DNA from: JACMLC01 sp963720235
Lineage (GTDB): Bacteria > Acidobacteriota > Blastocatellia > Pyrinomonadales > Pyrinomonadaceae
Length of the DNA stretch: 64,000 nt
Assembly: GCA_963720235.1 (NCBI GenBank)
Contig: OY970389.1
Coordinates: forward strand, 4,588,001-4,652,000
Reading direction: 5' to 3'
In this document: one piece after another, positions 26,041-33,967 of the stretch
Layout of the letters: each line of letters begins with the position of its first letter
Position numbering within the stretch: the first letter of the stretch is position 1
Notes under the pieces: model-generated
What the model was told of the DNA's origin: nothing
Seen by the model: only the letters and a program-made list of their open reading frames with translations
Database searches by the model: none
Position numbers and translations under genes: made by a program

Positions 26041-28137
26041 ATGCGTTACACCAGACATCTATCTCTGTTTCTGACGGCGCTCATCGTCTCACTACTTACC
26101 GCAACCATCGCAACGGCAAACACCGTAGAGGACGAGACGAGCGATTATCAAGTGCGCGCGCGCGTGGCGCGCATCACACTCTTGAGCGGCGACGTGCAAC
26201 TGCGTCGCGCAGGGAGCAGCGAATGGGAGCGCGCGGCTGTCAACCTGCCGCTCGTCGAAGGCGACCAGCTTGCCACAGGCAGAAGCTCGCGTCTTGAAAT
26301 TCAGATTGACGCTCACAACTTCGTGCGCCTCGACGAGAGTTCCATTCTCTCTTTTGTCACATTGCGTGATGAAGGCATCGCGCTCAGTCTCGCGGAAGGC
26401 ACGATGACTGTGCGCCTCGCGCGCTTTGATAAGGAGCGCGAATATTTTGAAGTGGATGCTCCGAAGACGACTATCGCGGCGGAGAAGCGCGGCCTCTATC
26501 GCATAGACGCAGGGCGCAGAAGCAGCGGAGAGACAATCGATATTCGCGTCACTGTCCGCGACGGAGGACGCGCGCGCATCTACTCTGAGACTTCAGGCTT
26601 TACCCTGCGCGACGGGCGCACGGCGAGGCTTTTCTTTGACGGCGCGGAAGAAGGCGGCGATTGGGAGTTGGCTTCCGCTTCATCCTTTGACGAATGGGAT
26701 CGCTGGATAACGGAGCGCGAAGATAGCCTCGCGCAGATTTTGAAATACGACCGGCGCGAACGCTATTACGATAACGGCGTGTGGGGAGCAGAAGAGCTCG
26801 ATGCATACGGCGAGTGGGTCAACACCGGAAGTTACGGCTATGTCTGGCGTCCGTATTCGAGATACACAAGGCAGTATAATAACTGGGCTCCGTATCGCTT
26901 CGGCTTCTGGCGTTGGCGTCCGCCATACGGCTGGGTCTGGATTGGCGAAGAGCCTTGGGGCTGGGCTCCTTATCACTATGGCCGTTGGGTCTATTACGAC
27001 GGCTACTGGTGCTGGTCGCCGCGCGACTATTACAACTACGGATATAGCCGTTGGCATCCCGCGCTGGTTGTCTTCGTTAATGTCTCATACTCTTACGGGC
27101 ATTACGTCTGCTGGTATCCATTGCCCTACAGGCATCGTCGCCCGATTATCTATCCGGTCACAGGCACAGGCCCCGGCTCTGGGCCAGGCGGCCCGGTAGT
27201 AGTTAGAAAACCTATCGGCGGTGACAAAAATAAAGACGTGCTTGTCGAGAAGGGCAAGCGGCCCGGAAGTGGTGACGATGCATATCTGACTGCCGTGACT
27301 TCTATCGCGGCGGATGAGTTCGGCTTGAAGACAAAGGGCAAAGCCGCTACAGGCACGCTCGCGCAAGCCGCGCTTGACAGCGATGCAATCAATATCAACA
27401 GCGTGCCTGTCAAGAAACCCAGGTCGGGCGTGGAGACACCTGTTTTGCCGAAGGGCAATGACAACAACCCTGTGATTGGTCGCCCGCGAGTTCGCGGCGG
27501 CGATGGCGGAGCTACATTGTTTGACCGCCCGACAGGAGCGGGAACGCGCCAGCCCGGCAAACCGCTCGATGATGAGTTGCGCAACAAGCGTGTCTATAAC
27601 GGGCGCGAGCCGCGTGTGAAACAGGAAGCGGACGGCAGCGGCGTCACTATCAAGGGCGACACGGATACTGGAGTTGTCGCGCGGCCTTCGCGTCCTGTGA
27701 GCAGACCCGCGACGGATGACCGCCCTGTTATCATCAGGGGCAGTGATGATGACAACTCTACAGGCGTTCGCCCGTCGCGTCCGAGCCGAGACAACTCAAG
27801 CTCCTCGCAGGACAATGACGGTCAGGTAGTCAGACCGCCGCGCCGTCCTCCTGCACGCCCGGATGTAGAGACGCCAACAGTCTCTGAGCCGAGACCGCAA
27901 AGGCCCCCGCGTCCCGAAAGGGATAACACTGTAGTGCGTCCAGAGCCTGAGCGTCCGCGCCCGGAACCCGAACGTCCAAGACCTGAGCCTGAACGTCCGA
28001 GACCTGAGCCGCCCCGGCCAGAGCCGCCGAGACCTGAACCGCCACGTCAGGCTCCGCCTAAATCCGAGCCGCCTCCACAAGTGGCTCCGCCGCCGTCAAA
28101 TAATGACGGAAGCGGCGGCAGGAAGGGCGGAGGTTAA
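26041..28137 (+). CDS. FecR-domain protein with Trp/Tyr-rich and Pro-rich regions
   Basis: A 698-residue exported protein. The signal peptide (residues 1-26) is followed by a FecR-like beta domain (ITLLSGDVQLRRAGSSEWERA; LDESSILSFVTLRDEGIALSL). An unusual aromatic region (about 255-370) contains WRPYSRYTRQYNNWAPYRFG, FWRWRPPYGWVW and WGWAPYHYGRWVYYDGYW. This matches the DUF6600-type module often found after FecR domains in Acidobacteria. The tail is low-complexity, with PERPRPE/PPRPEP repeats. Unlike classical FecR it has no N-terminal anti-sigma part and no sigma gene beside it. AAAGGAG lies 9 bases before the ATG. Likely an envelope protein. Confidence 0.85.
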   Translation: MRYTRHLSLFLTALIVSLLTATIATANTVEDETSDYQVRARVARITLLSGDVQLRRAGSSEWERAAVNLPLVEGDQLATGRSSRLEIQIDAHNFVRLDESSILSFVTLRDEGIALSLAEGTMTVRLARFDKEREYFEVDAPKTTIAAEKRGLYRIDAGRRSSGETIDIRVTVRDGGRARIYSETSGFTLRDGRTARLFFDGAEEGGDWELASASSFDEWDRWITEREDSLAQILKYDRRERYYDNGVWGAEELDAYGEWVNTGSYGYVWRPYSRYTRQYNNWAPYRFGFWRWRPPYGWVWIGEEPWGWAPYHYGRWVYYDGYWCWSPRDYYNYGYSRWHPALVVFVNVSYSYGHYVCWYPLPYRHRRPIIYPVTGTGPGSGPGGPVVVRKPIGGDKNKDVLVEKGKRPGSGDDAYLTAVTSIAADEFGLKTKGKAATGTLAQAALDSDAININSVPVKKPRSGVETPVLPKGNDNNPVIGRPRVRGGDGGATLFDRPTGAGTRQPGKPLDDELRNKRVYNGREPRVKQEADGSGVTIKGDTDTGVVARPSRPVSRPATDDRPVIIRGSDDDNSTGVRPSRPSRDNSSSSQDNDGQVVRPPRRPPARPDVETPTVSEPRPQRPPRPERDNTVVRPEPERPRPEPERPRPEPERPRPEPPRPEPPRPEPPRQAPPKSEPPPQVAPPPSNNDGSGGRKGGG

Positions 28138-28145
28138 GGAAGAAG

Positions 28146-28220
28146 TTAAAAGGTAAAAAGCGAAAGGCAAAAGTTTTGATGGCAGAAATGCTGTCAACAC
28201 TTTTGCCTTTTACCTTTTAG
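28146..28220. repeat. Palindrome with AAAAGGTAAAAGGCAAAAG arms
   Basis: ttaaaaggtaaaaagcgaaa and caaaag pair with the mirrored cttttgccttttacctttta. It lies directly after the FecR gene and could serve as its terminator. Confidence 0.75.
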
Positions 28221-28272
28221 TGCCTTTATCTTTATTCTGAGTTTTGAATTCTGAACACTGAGCTCTTCCTTT

Positions 28273-29220
28273 ATGCATCGTCTTGTCTTCTTAGATCGTG
28301 ATGCGTTGATAGCCAATCTGCGGCGTCCGGGCTTTGCGCACGAATGGCGCGAGTATGCGGAGACTGCTCCCGAAGATGTTGTGGAACGTCTCAGCGAGGC
28401 GACGATTGCGATTGTCAACAAAGTCTCTCTGCGCGAAGCAGAGTTGGCACAGTTGCCGCAGCTCAAACTGATTGCTGTGGCCGCGACGGGCGTGGACATC
28501 ATAGAGCTTGAGAGTTGTCGCCGCAGGAACATTGCGGTCTCGAATGTGCGCGGATATGCAAGGCATGCTGTGTCTGAGCATGTGTTGATGTTGATGCTCG
28601 CCTTGAGTCGCAATCTTATCAATCATCGTCAGGACATAGAGCGCGGCGCGTGGCAAGAGTCAAAGCATTTCTGTTTATTCAATCACACGCTGCGCGATTT
28701 GCATGGCAGGACTCTTGGCATCATCGGCTACGGCACGCTCGGTCGGGCCGTTGAAAAGTTGGCGCGGGCTTTCGGGATGCGCGTGCTTGTCTCGGAGCAC
28801 AAGCATGCGAAGGAGACTAGAGAAGGGCGCGTGAGCTTTGATGAAATCTTGCGCGCGTCGGACATCATCACTCTGCATTCTCCTTTGACAGGTGAGACGC
28901 GACACATGCTTGGCGCGGCAGAGCTTGAGAGGATGCGCTCTGATGCTATCTTGATTAATACTGCGCGCGGCGGGCTGGTGGATGAAGCCGCGCTGGCAGA
29001 TGCTTTGCGGCGCGGCATCATTGGCGGGGCTGGCTTTGATGTCTTGAGCGAAGAGCCGCCGCGCGAGGGCAATCCGCTGCTTGAATTGCGACTGCCGAAT
29101 TTTATCCTCACGCCGCATGTCGCTTGGGCCAGCAATGAAGCTATGCAGTCGCTTGCGGATCAACTGATAGACAACATAGAAGCCTTCGTGCGCGGCGAGC
29201 CGCGTAATCTTGTGACATGA
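28273..29220 (+). CDS. D-2-hydroxyacid dehydrogenase (glycerate/hydroxypyruvate reductase-like)
   Basis: A 315-residue NAD(P)-dependent dehydrogenase of the D-2-hydroxyacid family. The nucleotide-binding motif is GIIGYGTLG (about 149-157). The catalytic residues are R232 in NTARGGLVDE, E261 in SEEPP and H282 in TPHVAW. The sequence around NVRGYARHAVSEHVLMLMLAL and the length are close to glycerate dehydrogenases (HprA type), which interconvert hydroxypyruvate and D-glycerate. The GNAT gene follows 7 bases downstream, suggesting an operon. Substrate assigned by resemblance only. Confidence 0.9.
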   Translation: MHRLVFLDRDALIANLRRPGFAHEWREYAETAPEDVVERLSEATIAIVNKVSLREAELAQLPQLKLIAVAATGVDIIELESCRRRNIAVSNVRGYARHAVSEHVLMLMLALSRNLINHRQDIERGAWQESKHFCLFNHTLRDLHGRTLGIIGYGTLGRAVEKLARAFGMRVLVSEHKHAKETREGRVSFDEILRASDIITLHSPLTGETRHMLGAAELERMRSDAILINTARGGLVDEAALADALRRGIIGGAGFDVLSEEPPREGNPLLELRLPNFILTPHVAWASNEAMQSLADQLIDNIEAFVRGEPRNLVT

Positions 29221-29227
29221 AATCAAA

Positions 29228-30064
29228 ATGGAATGTCTCTTAAATTTTAAGCCCGCCTCGTCCGTCTCGCTTGATGGACTGGCGGCAGCTTTTAATGCAG
29301 GGTTTGCGGGTTATTTTTATCCGCCGCAGATGACTGTAGAGATACTCGCAAGGCGCGTGCGGATGGAGCATCTGGACTTACAGAGTTCGTTGCTCGTTGA
29401 TGCGGAAGAAAAGTTCGTTGGACTTGCGCTCCTGGGTTTGCGCGGTCGAGAGGGTTGGTGTGGAGGCTTTGGAATCGCGCCGGAGTTTCGCGGTCGCGGA
29501 TTCGCGCATCAAGTGATGGCGGAGTTTGTCGCGCGTGCGCGCGGTTGCGGGGTGAAGAAATTGCGCCTCGAAGTCTTGACGCGAAACACGCCCGCGATTT
29601 GTCTGTATGAACACGCAGGAATGCGCGTCACGCGCGACCTGCTCATTCTTGAACGTAAGCGCGACAGTGAGTTGAGTGCGACGAATCGTTTGCAGGAATT
29701 GAAGGAGGCCGGGCCGGAGGATTTACTGCGCCACTTTGAGAGGCTGCACGGATGGCCTATGGCATGGCAGCGCGATTTTCCGTCGCTGCTTTCGGCGGAC
29801 GGGCTGCACGGCGTGTATCTCGGAGACAGAGGCGCGCCCGACGCATACGCGCTGCTCGTCACGCGGCCAGACGGCATTACTCAAGTGATTGATCTGGGAG
29901 CTGCCGATGAAGAGCATGCTGACATGCTCTCTGCCGGAATCGCTCAACGGTGCGGCGCGCTGCGCGTGGTCAACGAGCCTGAGGAGAGTTTATTTATCGA
30001 CGCACTCATGGCGCATGGTTTCACAGAGCAAGAGCGGCAGCATGAGATGGTGTGCGAGCTTTAG
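29228..30064 (+). CDS. GNAT-family N-acetyltransferase
   Basis: A 278-residue protein with an N-terminal GNAT domain (about 1-140). The acetyl-CoA binding motif A is FGIAPEFRGRGFAHQVMAEFV, split here for clarity as FGIAPEFRGRG and FAHQVMAEFV. LRLEVLTRNTPAICLYEHAGM is the following beta5-alpha4 region. The second half (about 150-278) looks like a degenerate second GNAT domain lacking the RGxG motif. It follows the dehydrogenase gene closely. Acceptor substrate unknown. Confidence 0.87.
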   Translation: MECLLNFKPASSVSLDGLAAAFNAGFAGYFYPPQMTVEILARRVRMEHLDLQSSLLVDAEEKFVGLALLGLRGREGWCGGFGIAPEFRGRGFAHQVMAEFVARARGCGVKKLRLEVLTRNTPAICLYEHAGMRVTRDLLILERKRDSELSATNRLQELKEAGPEDLLRHFERLHGWPMAWQRDFPSLLSADGLHGVYLGDRGAPDAYALLVTRPDGITQVIDLGAADEEHADMLSAGIAQRCGALRVVNEPEESLFIDALMAHGFTEQERQHEMVCEL

Positions 30065-30074
30065 TTCATCATAG

Positions 30075-30138
30075 AAGACACAGAGGAATCTTAAATCTGA
30101 GATTTCAAATCTCAAATTCCTCTTGTGTCCTCTGTGGT
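30075..30138. repeat. Palindrome with GACACAGAGGAA arms
   Basis: gaagacacagaggaatctta and ttcctcttgtgtcctctgtg are inverted around a centre that is itself palindromic (gagatttcaaatctc). It separates the convergent GNAT and small acidic protein genes. Confidence 0.75.
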
Positions 30139-30156
30139 TAAAATTTTTTTGCGTGG

Positions 30157-30453
30157 CTAGGCGGAAGCAGTGTCGCCGGATTCCTGCGCTGGCTGTTCGT
30201 CGTGATGGTCTGCCGTGTAGAGGCGCAGGATTTCCTGGCCCTGACGCGAGCGCGGGTCAATGGTGCGCAGGTGCTTGCGGCCCTGCATCTCCCAGATGGC
30301 CGTCACCTGTCCATCCTTTTCGACAGCATGATATGTAATCTCTTCTGCGGGCGTCTGCTCTGCTGCGCTCTCCGTCGTTGACTCGCTGCTCTCAGTCTCC
30401 GGCGCATTCTCCGCTGGCGGATTTTCGCCTTGCGCGTTTTCCATTTCTGACAT
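30157..30453 (-). CDS. Small acidic hypothetical protein, 98 aa
   Basis: A short acidic protein without signal peptide. The first 45 residues are a disordered Glu/Ser/Ala/Pro stretch (SESTTESAAEQTPAEE). A folded-looking core follows (ITYHAVEKDGQVTAIWEMQG, then RKHLRTIDPRSRQGQEILRL) and a second acidic tail ends it. GAGGAG occurs 15 bases upstream of the ATG. It lies downstream of the subtilase on the same strand with a 119-base gap. I do not recognise the core. Confidence 0.6.
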   Translation of the reverse strand: MSEMENAQGENPPAENAPETESSESTTESAAEQTPAEEITYHAVEKDGQVTAIWEMQGRKHLRTIDPRSRQGQEILRLYTADHHDEQPAQESGDTASA

Positions 30454-30572
30454 GTGAGTTTAAAAACTCTCCTCTCGTATTAAATCAACTCTCTGAAATT
30501 TTCGACAGCGATTGTGGCACACGCGCGCAACGCATGTCTAGCCACATGACTTGTCAAGAACTACAAAAGCAA

Positions 30573-31955
30573 TCACTCCGAGAGCTTGCGAAGCGCGAGC
30601 GCAAACTCTACTGCGCGGCGCGGCGCGACGACGCCCCAGCCCTGACGGTCAACCTCTATGTGCGGCAGACGCTCGGCAGTCTCTATCAGAATCCGCTTGA
30701 CCTGTTGCGGCGTCAGAGCCGGATTGGCTTCGAGCATGCACGCGATGACGGACGAGACAACAGGCGCGGCAAACGAAGTTCCGTCCACATACTTGTAATG
30801 CTTTGTGATGACGTTCTCTTCATGCAGCTTGATTGTAATCAACTGGCGCAGGAGATAGGCCGGCAGTCCTCTCGCTTCATCCAAATCTTTGTCCACTCCC
30901 TGATGCGCTGCGAGAAGCGCATGCAGTTGGTCGTCTGGCGCGCTGTCGAGTGTGGCTAAGAGTGCGGCGGCTTCGGCTGTCGGCGTGTTCGGCAGGATAG
31001 GAGCGGGAACCCAGATGCCGGGCGCGATAAGTTCGGGCTTTTGCAGGCCGTCAATCGTTGGGCCATAAGACGAGCGATACATGCCGCGCCGCGCGCGATT
31101 CAGAGAGTTATTATCATCAAGTCCGCCGACGGCGATGCAGGCAGGCGAACTCGCGGGCGGCAAGACAGGGTGGCCCGGCATGTGGCCCGCGTTGCCCACA
31201 GCGCAGACGACAATCAAGCCTTCGCGCACAGCGCGCTCGACTGTCTTTGATAAAGAGTTGTGCAGGTAAGAAGCTTCTTCATCTCCGCCCGCAGAGATGT
31301 TGACGATGCGTATGTCGTACTCTTCGCGGTGGGCCAGAATCCATTCGAGCCCGTGCTTGATATTCTTTTCGCTGATGCGGCCCGTGCGCGCGAGCTTGAC
31401 GAGCACGACGTTTGATTCCGGCGCGATGCCGCGATAAAAACCGTTTGAGAGAGAGCCGTTGCCAGCCGCCACAACAGAAGTCATCATCCCGTGCCAGCTC
31501 GAAACATCCGGCGTGTCGAGCGTCGTCTTGTCGCCTTCCGTTGCCGCTAAACTGTGATAAGCGAGAATGCGATTGTGCGGCGTCGTCAAATCAACATGCG
31601 GGTAAAATCCTGAATCAAGAAAAGCTATCGTCACGCCGCGACCTGTGAAACGGTCATCTGCATCGAGCCTCAGCGGAGTTGAGAGCACATGCCCGCCCTG
31701 CTCAAAAATCGCTGCATCGCTTTGAATCTGAATCTTGGCGCGCTCAAAAAGCTCTACACAGCGCGGGCAGACCTCCGCGACCACAGCATCCGCCGGAGCG
31801 TTGGCCGCAATCATGACCTGCAAATCTTCGGCTAAAGAAACGAGCGGCACGCGCCCGTCCGCAGCCTCGCGCCCGCACACAGGACACACAGGATGCCCTG
31901 CGGCCATATTTGAATGAATGACACTCGGCTCAGTTGAAATAATCGTGTCTGACAT
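30573..31955 (-). CDS. Subtilisin-like serine peptidase (S8) with N-terminal CxxC pair
   Basis: A 460-residue subtilase without a signal peptide, so probably cytoplasmic. The catalytic triad is D114 (FLDSGFYPH), H155 (SWHGMMTSVVAAG) and S394 (DGTSFAAP), with oxyanion N255 (VGNAGH). The first 70 residues carry two CxxC pairs, C24/C27 (CPVCGRE) and C63/C66 (CPRC), which look like a zinc ribbon. An insertion (about 320-380) rich in Ala and Leu precedes the serine region. Intracellular subtilases act in protein turnover or maturation; the zinc-ribbon-like start might recognise a partner. The target is unknown. Confidence 0.9.
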   Translation of the reverse strand: MSDTIISTEPSVIHSNMAAGHPVCPVCGREAADGRVPLVSLAEDLQVMIAANAPADAVVAEVCPRCVELFERAKIQIQSDAAIFEQGGHVLSTPLRLDADDRFTGRGVTIAFLDSGFYPHVDLTTPHNRILAYHSLAATEGDKTTLDTPDVSSWHGMMTSVVAAGNGSLSNGFYRGIAPESNVVLVKLARTGRISEKNIKHGLEWILAHREEYDIRIVNISAGGDEEASYLHNSLSKTVERAVREGLIVVCAVGNAGHMPGHPVLPPASSPACIAVGGLDDNNSLNRARRGMYRSSYGPTIDGLQKPELIAPGIWVPAPILPNTPTAEAAALLATLDSAPDDQLHALLAAHQGVDKDLDEARGLPAYLLRQLITIKLHEENVITKHYKYVDGTSFAAPVVSSVIACMLEANPALTPQQVKRILIETAERLPHIEVDRQGWGVVAPRRAVEFALALRKLSE

Positions 31956-32117
31956 AAATTATTTGATAACCCCTTGTTCTTTCGATTTCGTTAACAGGCA
32001 TTTATGATTAACGCAAGAGACGGATTAACGCAAGGCACGAGATAAAGCAGTAATGGCCCAAATCGAGTTTAAGAGGTGCGTTGTCATTCGTGACTTGTGT
32101 TATGAAGAGAGAAATAG

Positions 32118-32218
32118 TTTCCCGCAAAGGCGCAAAGGCGCAGAGGAAGACCGCAAAGAGTTGAATGCCATTTGCTCTTGCATGCTTTTCTTTGCGCCTT
32201 TGCGCCTTTGCGGGAAAT
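32118..32218. repeat. GCAAAGGC-type palindromic repeat, copy 4
   Basis: tttcccgcaaaggcgcaaag at the left and ctttgcgcctttgcgggaaa at the right enclose about 55 bases. It occupies the middle of the 31956-32354 gap, in which I see no other feature. Confidence 0.85.
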
Positions 32219-32354
32219 GTCTTTCCTCTTTCTCTTTACTAACTGAACCGCTAATCCAACTTGAGGTCAGGTTGAGATTCGCGCGCGGCGCGTGTAAGGT
32301 ATTCACAAAACGCCACCGATAAGACTTTTGAGAGGAGGTCTAAAGAGACTTCAG

Positions 32355-32783
32355 ATGGCAGCAGAGCAACTGACCGTCGCCGACATCTTTCGTCGCGCGC
32401 AAGAGCTTCGCAGACAGCACCCGCAGGCCTCTTATAAAGAGACACGCAAGATGCTCGTGCAGGAATTGGCGGGCCGTCCGTTTCCGCGAGCCGACCGTCT
32501 CACGATTCCTGAACAGGATGCACGCGCGCCCGAAGAAGATTGGACGGCGGGTTTGCCTCTCATCATGCGCGGCATACAGCAACAGGATTGGGAAGAGATT
32601 GCCAACGGCATCACTCTCAGCCTTGAGCAGACTGAGAATTATGAAAAGGAGCGCGGGCGACCCGGAGCCGCAGACACCTGGCACGACCGCACGGCTGGCA
32701 TCGAAGAGCCTTTGCAGAAAGGCATAGGCAAATGGATGCCGCCCGAACTGCTCCAACTGGCCGAGAAGAAATCGAAGGAATAG
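32355..32783 (+). CDS. Hypothetical protein, 142 aa
   Basis: A soluble, charged, mostly helical protein (for example LTVADIFRRAQELRRQHPQA and YKETRKMLVQELAG) ending in a lysine-rich tail. No motif, signal peptide or membrane segment is visible. A GAGGAGG site lies 16 bases before the ATG, a little far. The gene is 11 bases upstream of the molybdopterin oxidoreductase gene and is probably in the same operon. Function unknown. Confidence 0.65.
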   Translation: MAAEQLTVADIFRRAQELRRQHPQASYKETRKMLVQELAGRPFPRADRLTIPEQDARAPEEDWTAGLPLIMRGIQQQDWEEIANGITLSLEQTENYEKERGRPGAADTWHDRTAGIEEPLQKGIGKWMPPELLQLAEKKSKE

Positions 32784-32794
32784 TTTTTCCAAAA

Positions 32795-33481
32795 ATGAGT
32801 TTTCTAAACAAACTATTCAACGACCCGCTCTATCAACAGAACGAGCCGCGCAGGCCGGAAGAGATTGAAGACACAGAGGTCATCATCAGCCCAGACACGC
32901 GGCGCAGGAATCGCATTCCGCCCGGCCAGACGCGCACGCGCAAGTGGCCCGTCCTCGACGCGCACGGCACGCCAGACATAGACCTCGAAAAATGGAAGTT
33001 TGCAGTTGATGGTCTGGTCGAAAAACCTTCCGAGTGGTCGCTCGAAGAGTTTATGCAGATGCCAGCCATCAAGGTCTATGCAGACTTTCATTGCGTGACG
33101 CGCTGGTCGCGGCTGGATAATGTGTGGAGCGGAGTTTCGACCAGAGAGCTTGCGCGCGCCGTTGGTCTCAAGCCGGAAGCAAAGTTTGCACTCGCCTTTG
33201 GATACGACAGCGGATGGACGACAAATATTCCGCTCGAATATTTCTTAGCGGAAGATTCTCTACTGGCCTGGTCGCATGACGGCCAACCGATTGCGCCGGA
33301 ACATGGCGGCCCCGTGCGCCTCATTGTGCCGCAACTCTATGCATGGAAATCCGCGAAATGGATTAAGGGCATTCGCTTTCTTGAAAGCGACCAGCCCGGC
33401 TTCTGGGAAGAAGGCGGCTATCACATGCGCGGCCTCCCCTGGAACGGCGACGACGGCGAAAGGTTTCGCTGGCAGGGATAA
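32795..33481 (+). CDS. Sulfite-oxidase-like molybdopterin oxidoreductase
   Basis: A 228-residue protein of the compact sulfite-oxidase-like molybdopterin family. It has the FAVDGLV fold start, the Mo-ligand cysteine in ADFHCVTRWSRLDNVW (about residue 107), and the later conserved EHGGPVRLIVPQLYAWKSAKW stretch (given here as EHGGPVRLIVPQ and YAWKSAKWIKGI). Neither a Tat signal nor a haem domain is present, so it would be cytoplasmic. Related proteins such as YuiH and MsrP reduce or oxidise sulfur or nitrogen oxo-compounds, but the substrate here is not known. Confidence 0.9.
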   Translation: MSFLNKLFNDPLYQQNEPRRPEEIEDTEVIISPDTRRRNRIPPGQTRTRKWPVLDAHGTPDIDLEKWKFAVDGLVEKPSEWSLEEFMQMPAIKVYADFHCVTRWSRLDNVWSGVSTRELARAVGLKPEAKFALAFGYDSGWTTNIPLEYFLAEDSLLAWSHDGQPIAPEHGGPVRLIVPQLYAWKSAKWIKGIRFLESDQPGFWEEGGYHMRGLPWNGDDGERFRWQG

Positions 33482-33568
33482 AAAGTCTGGAGTCTAAAGT
33501 CTGGAGTCAAGAGTCCTCTTGTCCGGGCTTCTGACTCCAGACTTTAGACTCTTGACTCCAGACTTTTA
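33481..33568. repeat. Palindrome with GTCTGGAGTC arms
   Basis: gtctggagtctaaagtctgg at the left and ccagactttagactcttgac at the right are inverted. Each arm is a near-tandem pair of GTCTGGAGTC words. It fills the gap after the molybdoenzyme gene and probably also terminates it. Confidence 0.8.
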
Positions 33569-33571
33569 AGC

Positions 33572-33967
33572 GTGAGTACACAAAACAAAGTCATCACCGA
33601 ACCGCCCGCGAAAGCGGCAGCAACGCCGAAGGATGCTGCGGCGGTTATCCTGTTGCGGCCTGAGACAGACACTGCTGACCCGGAAGTTTTCTGGGTGCGG
33701 CGGAGCGAGAAGCTGGCATTCCTCGGCGGCTTTCATGCTTTTCCCGGCGGCCAGCTTGATGAAGAGGATGCTGTCACTCGTGTCGAAAATTGTGTGGACA
33801 CGGACACGCGCGCGATGATTGCCTGCGCGGCGCGCGAGCTTTTTGAAGAACTCGGCGTGCTCGTCGCGCGCGGCTCTGAAAGATTGACAAAAGGACAGCT
33901 TGCCTCGCTTCTTGATGACCTTGAATCCGGGCGCATGACTTTCGCAGAGCCTCTTGGAACACTTTGA
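33572..33967 (+). CDS. NUDIX hydrolase domain, N-terminal part of a frame-split NUDIX-MBL gene
   Basis: The 131-residue open frame carries the NUDIX N-half: VFWVRRSEKLAFLGGFHAFP, GGQLDEED, and the helix CAARELFEELGVL with the REL/EE catalytic acids. It then stops at 33965-33967 in CTT TGA. The rest of the same NUDIX domain (RWVTPPFSPRRFDTWFF) continues in the +1 frame from before the stop. One extra base near 33950 in gagcctcttgg would restore FAELLEHFELYLDANDF, which suits the family. The break may be a sequencing error, a recent mutation or a programmed +1 shift at CTT TGA. The protein would hydrolyse nucleoside-diphosphate-linked compounds. Confidence 0.75.
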   Translation: MSTQNKVITEPPAKAAATPKDAAAVILLRPETDTADPEVFWVRRSEKLAFLGGFHAFPGGQLDEEDAVTRVENCVDTDTRAMIACAARELFEELGVLVARGSERLTKGQLASLLDDLESGRMTFAEPLGTL

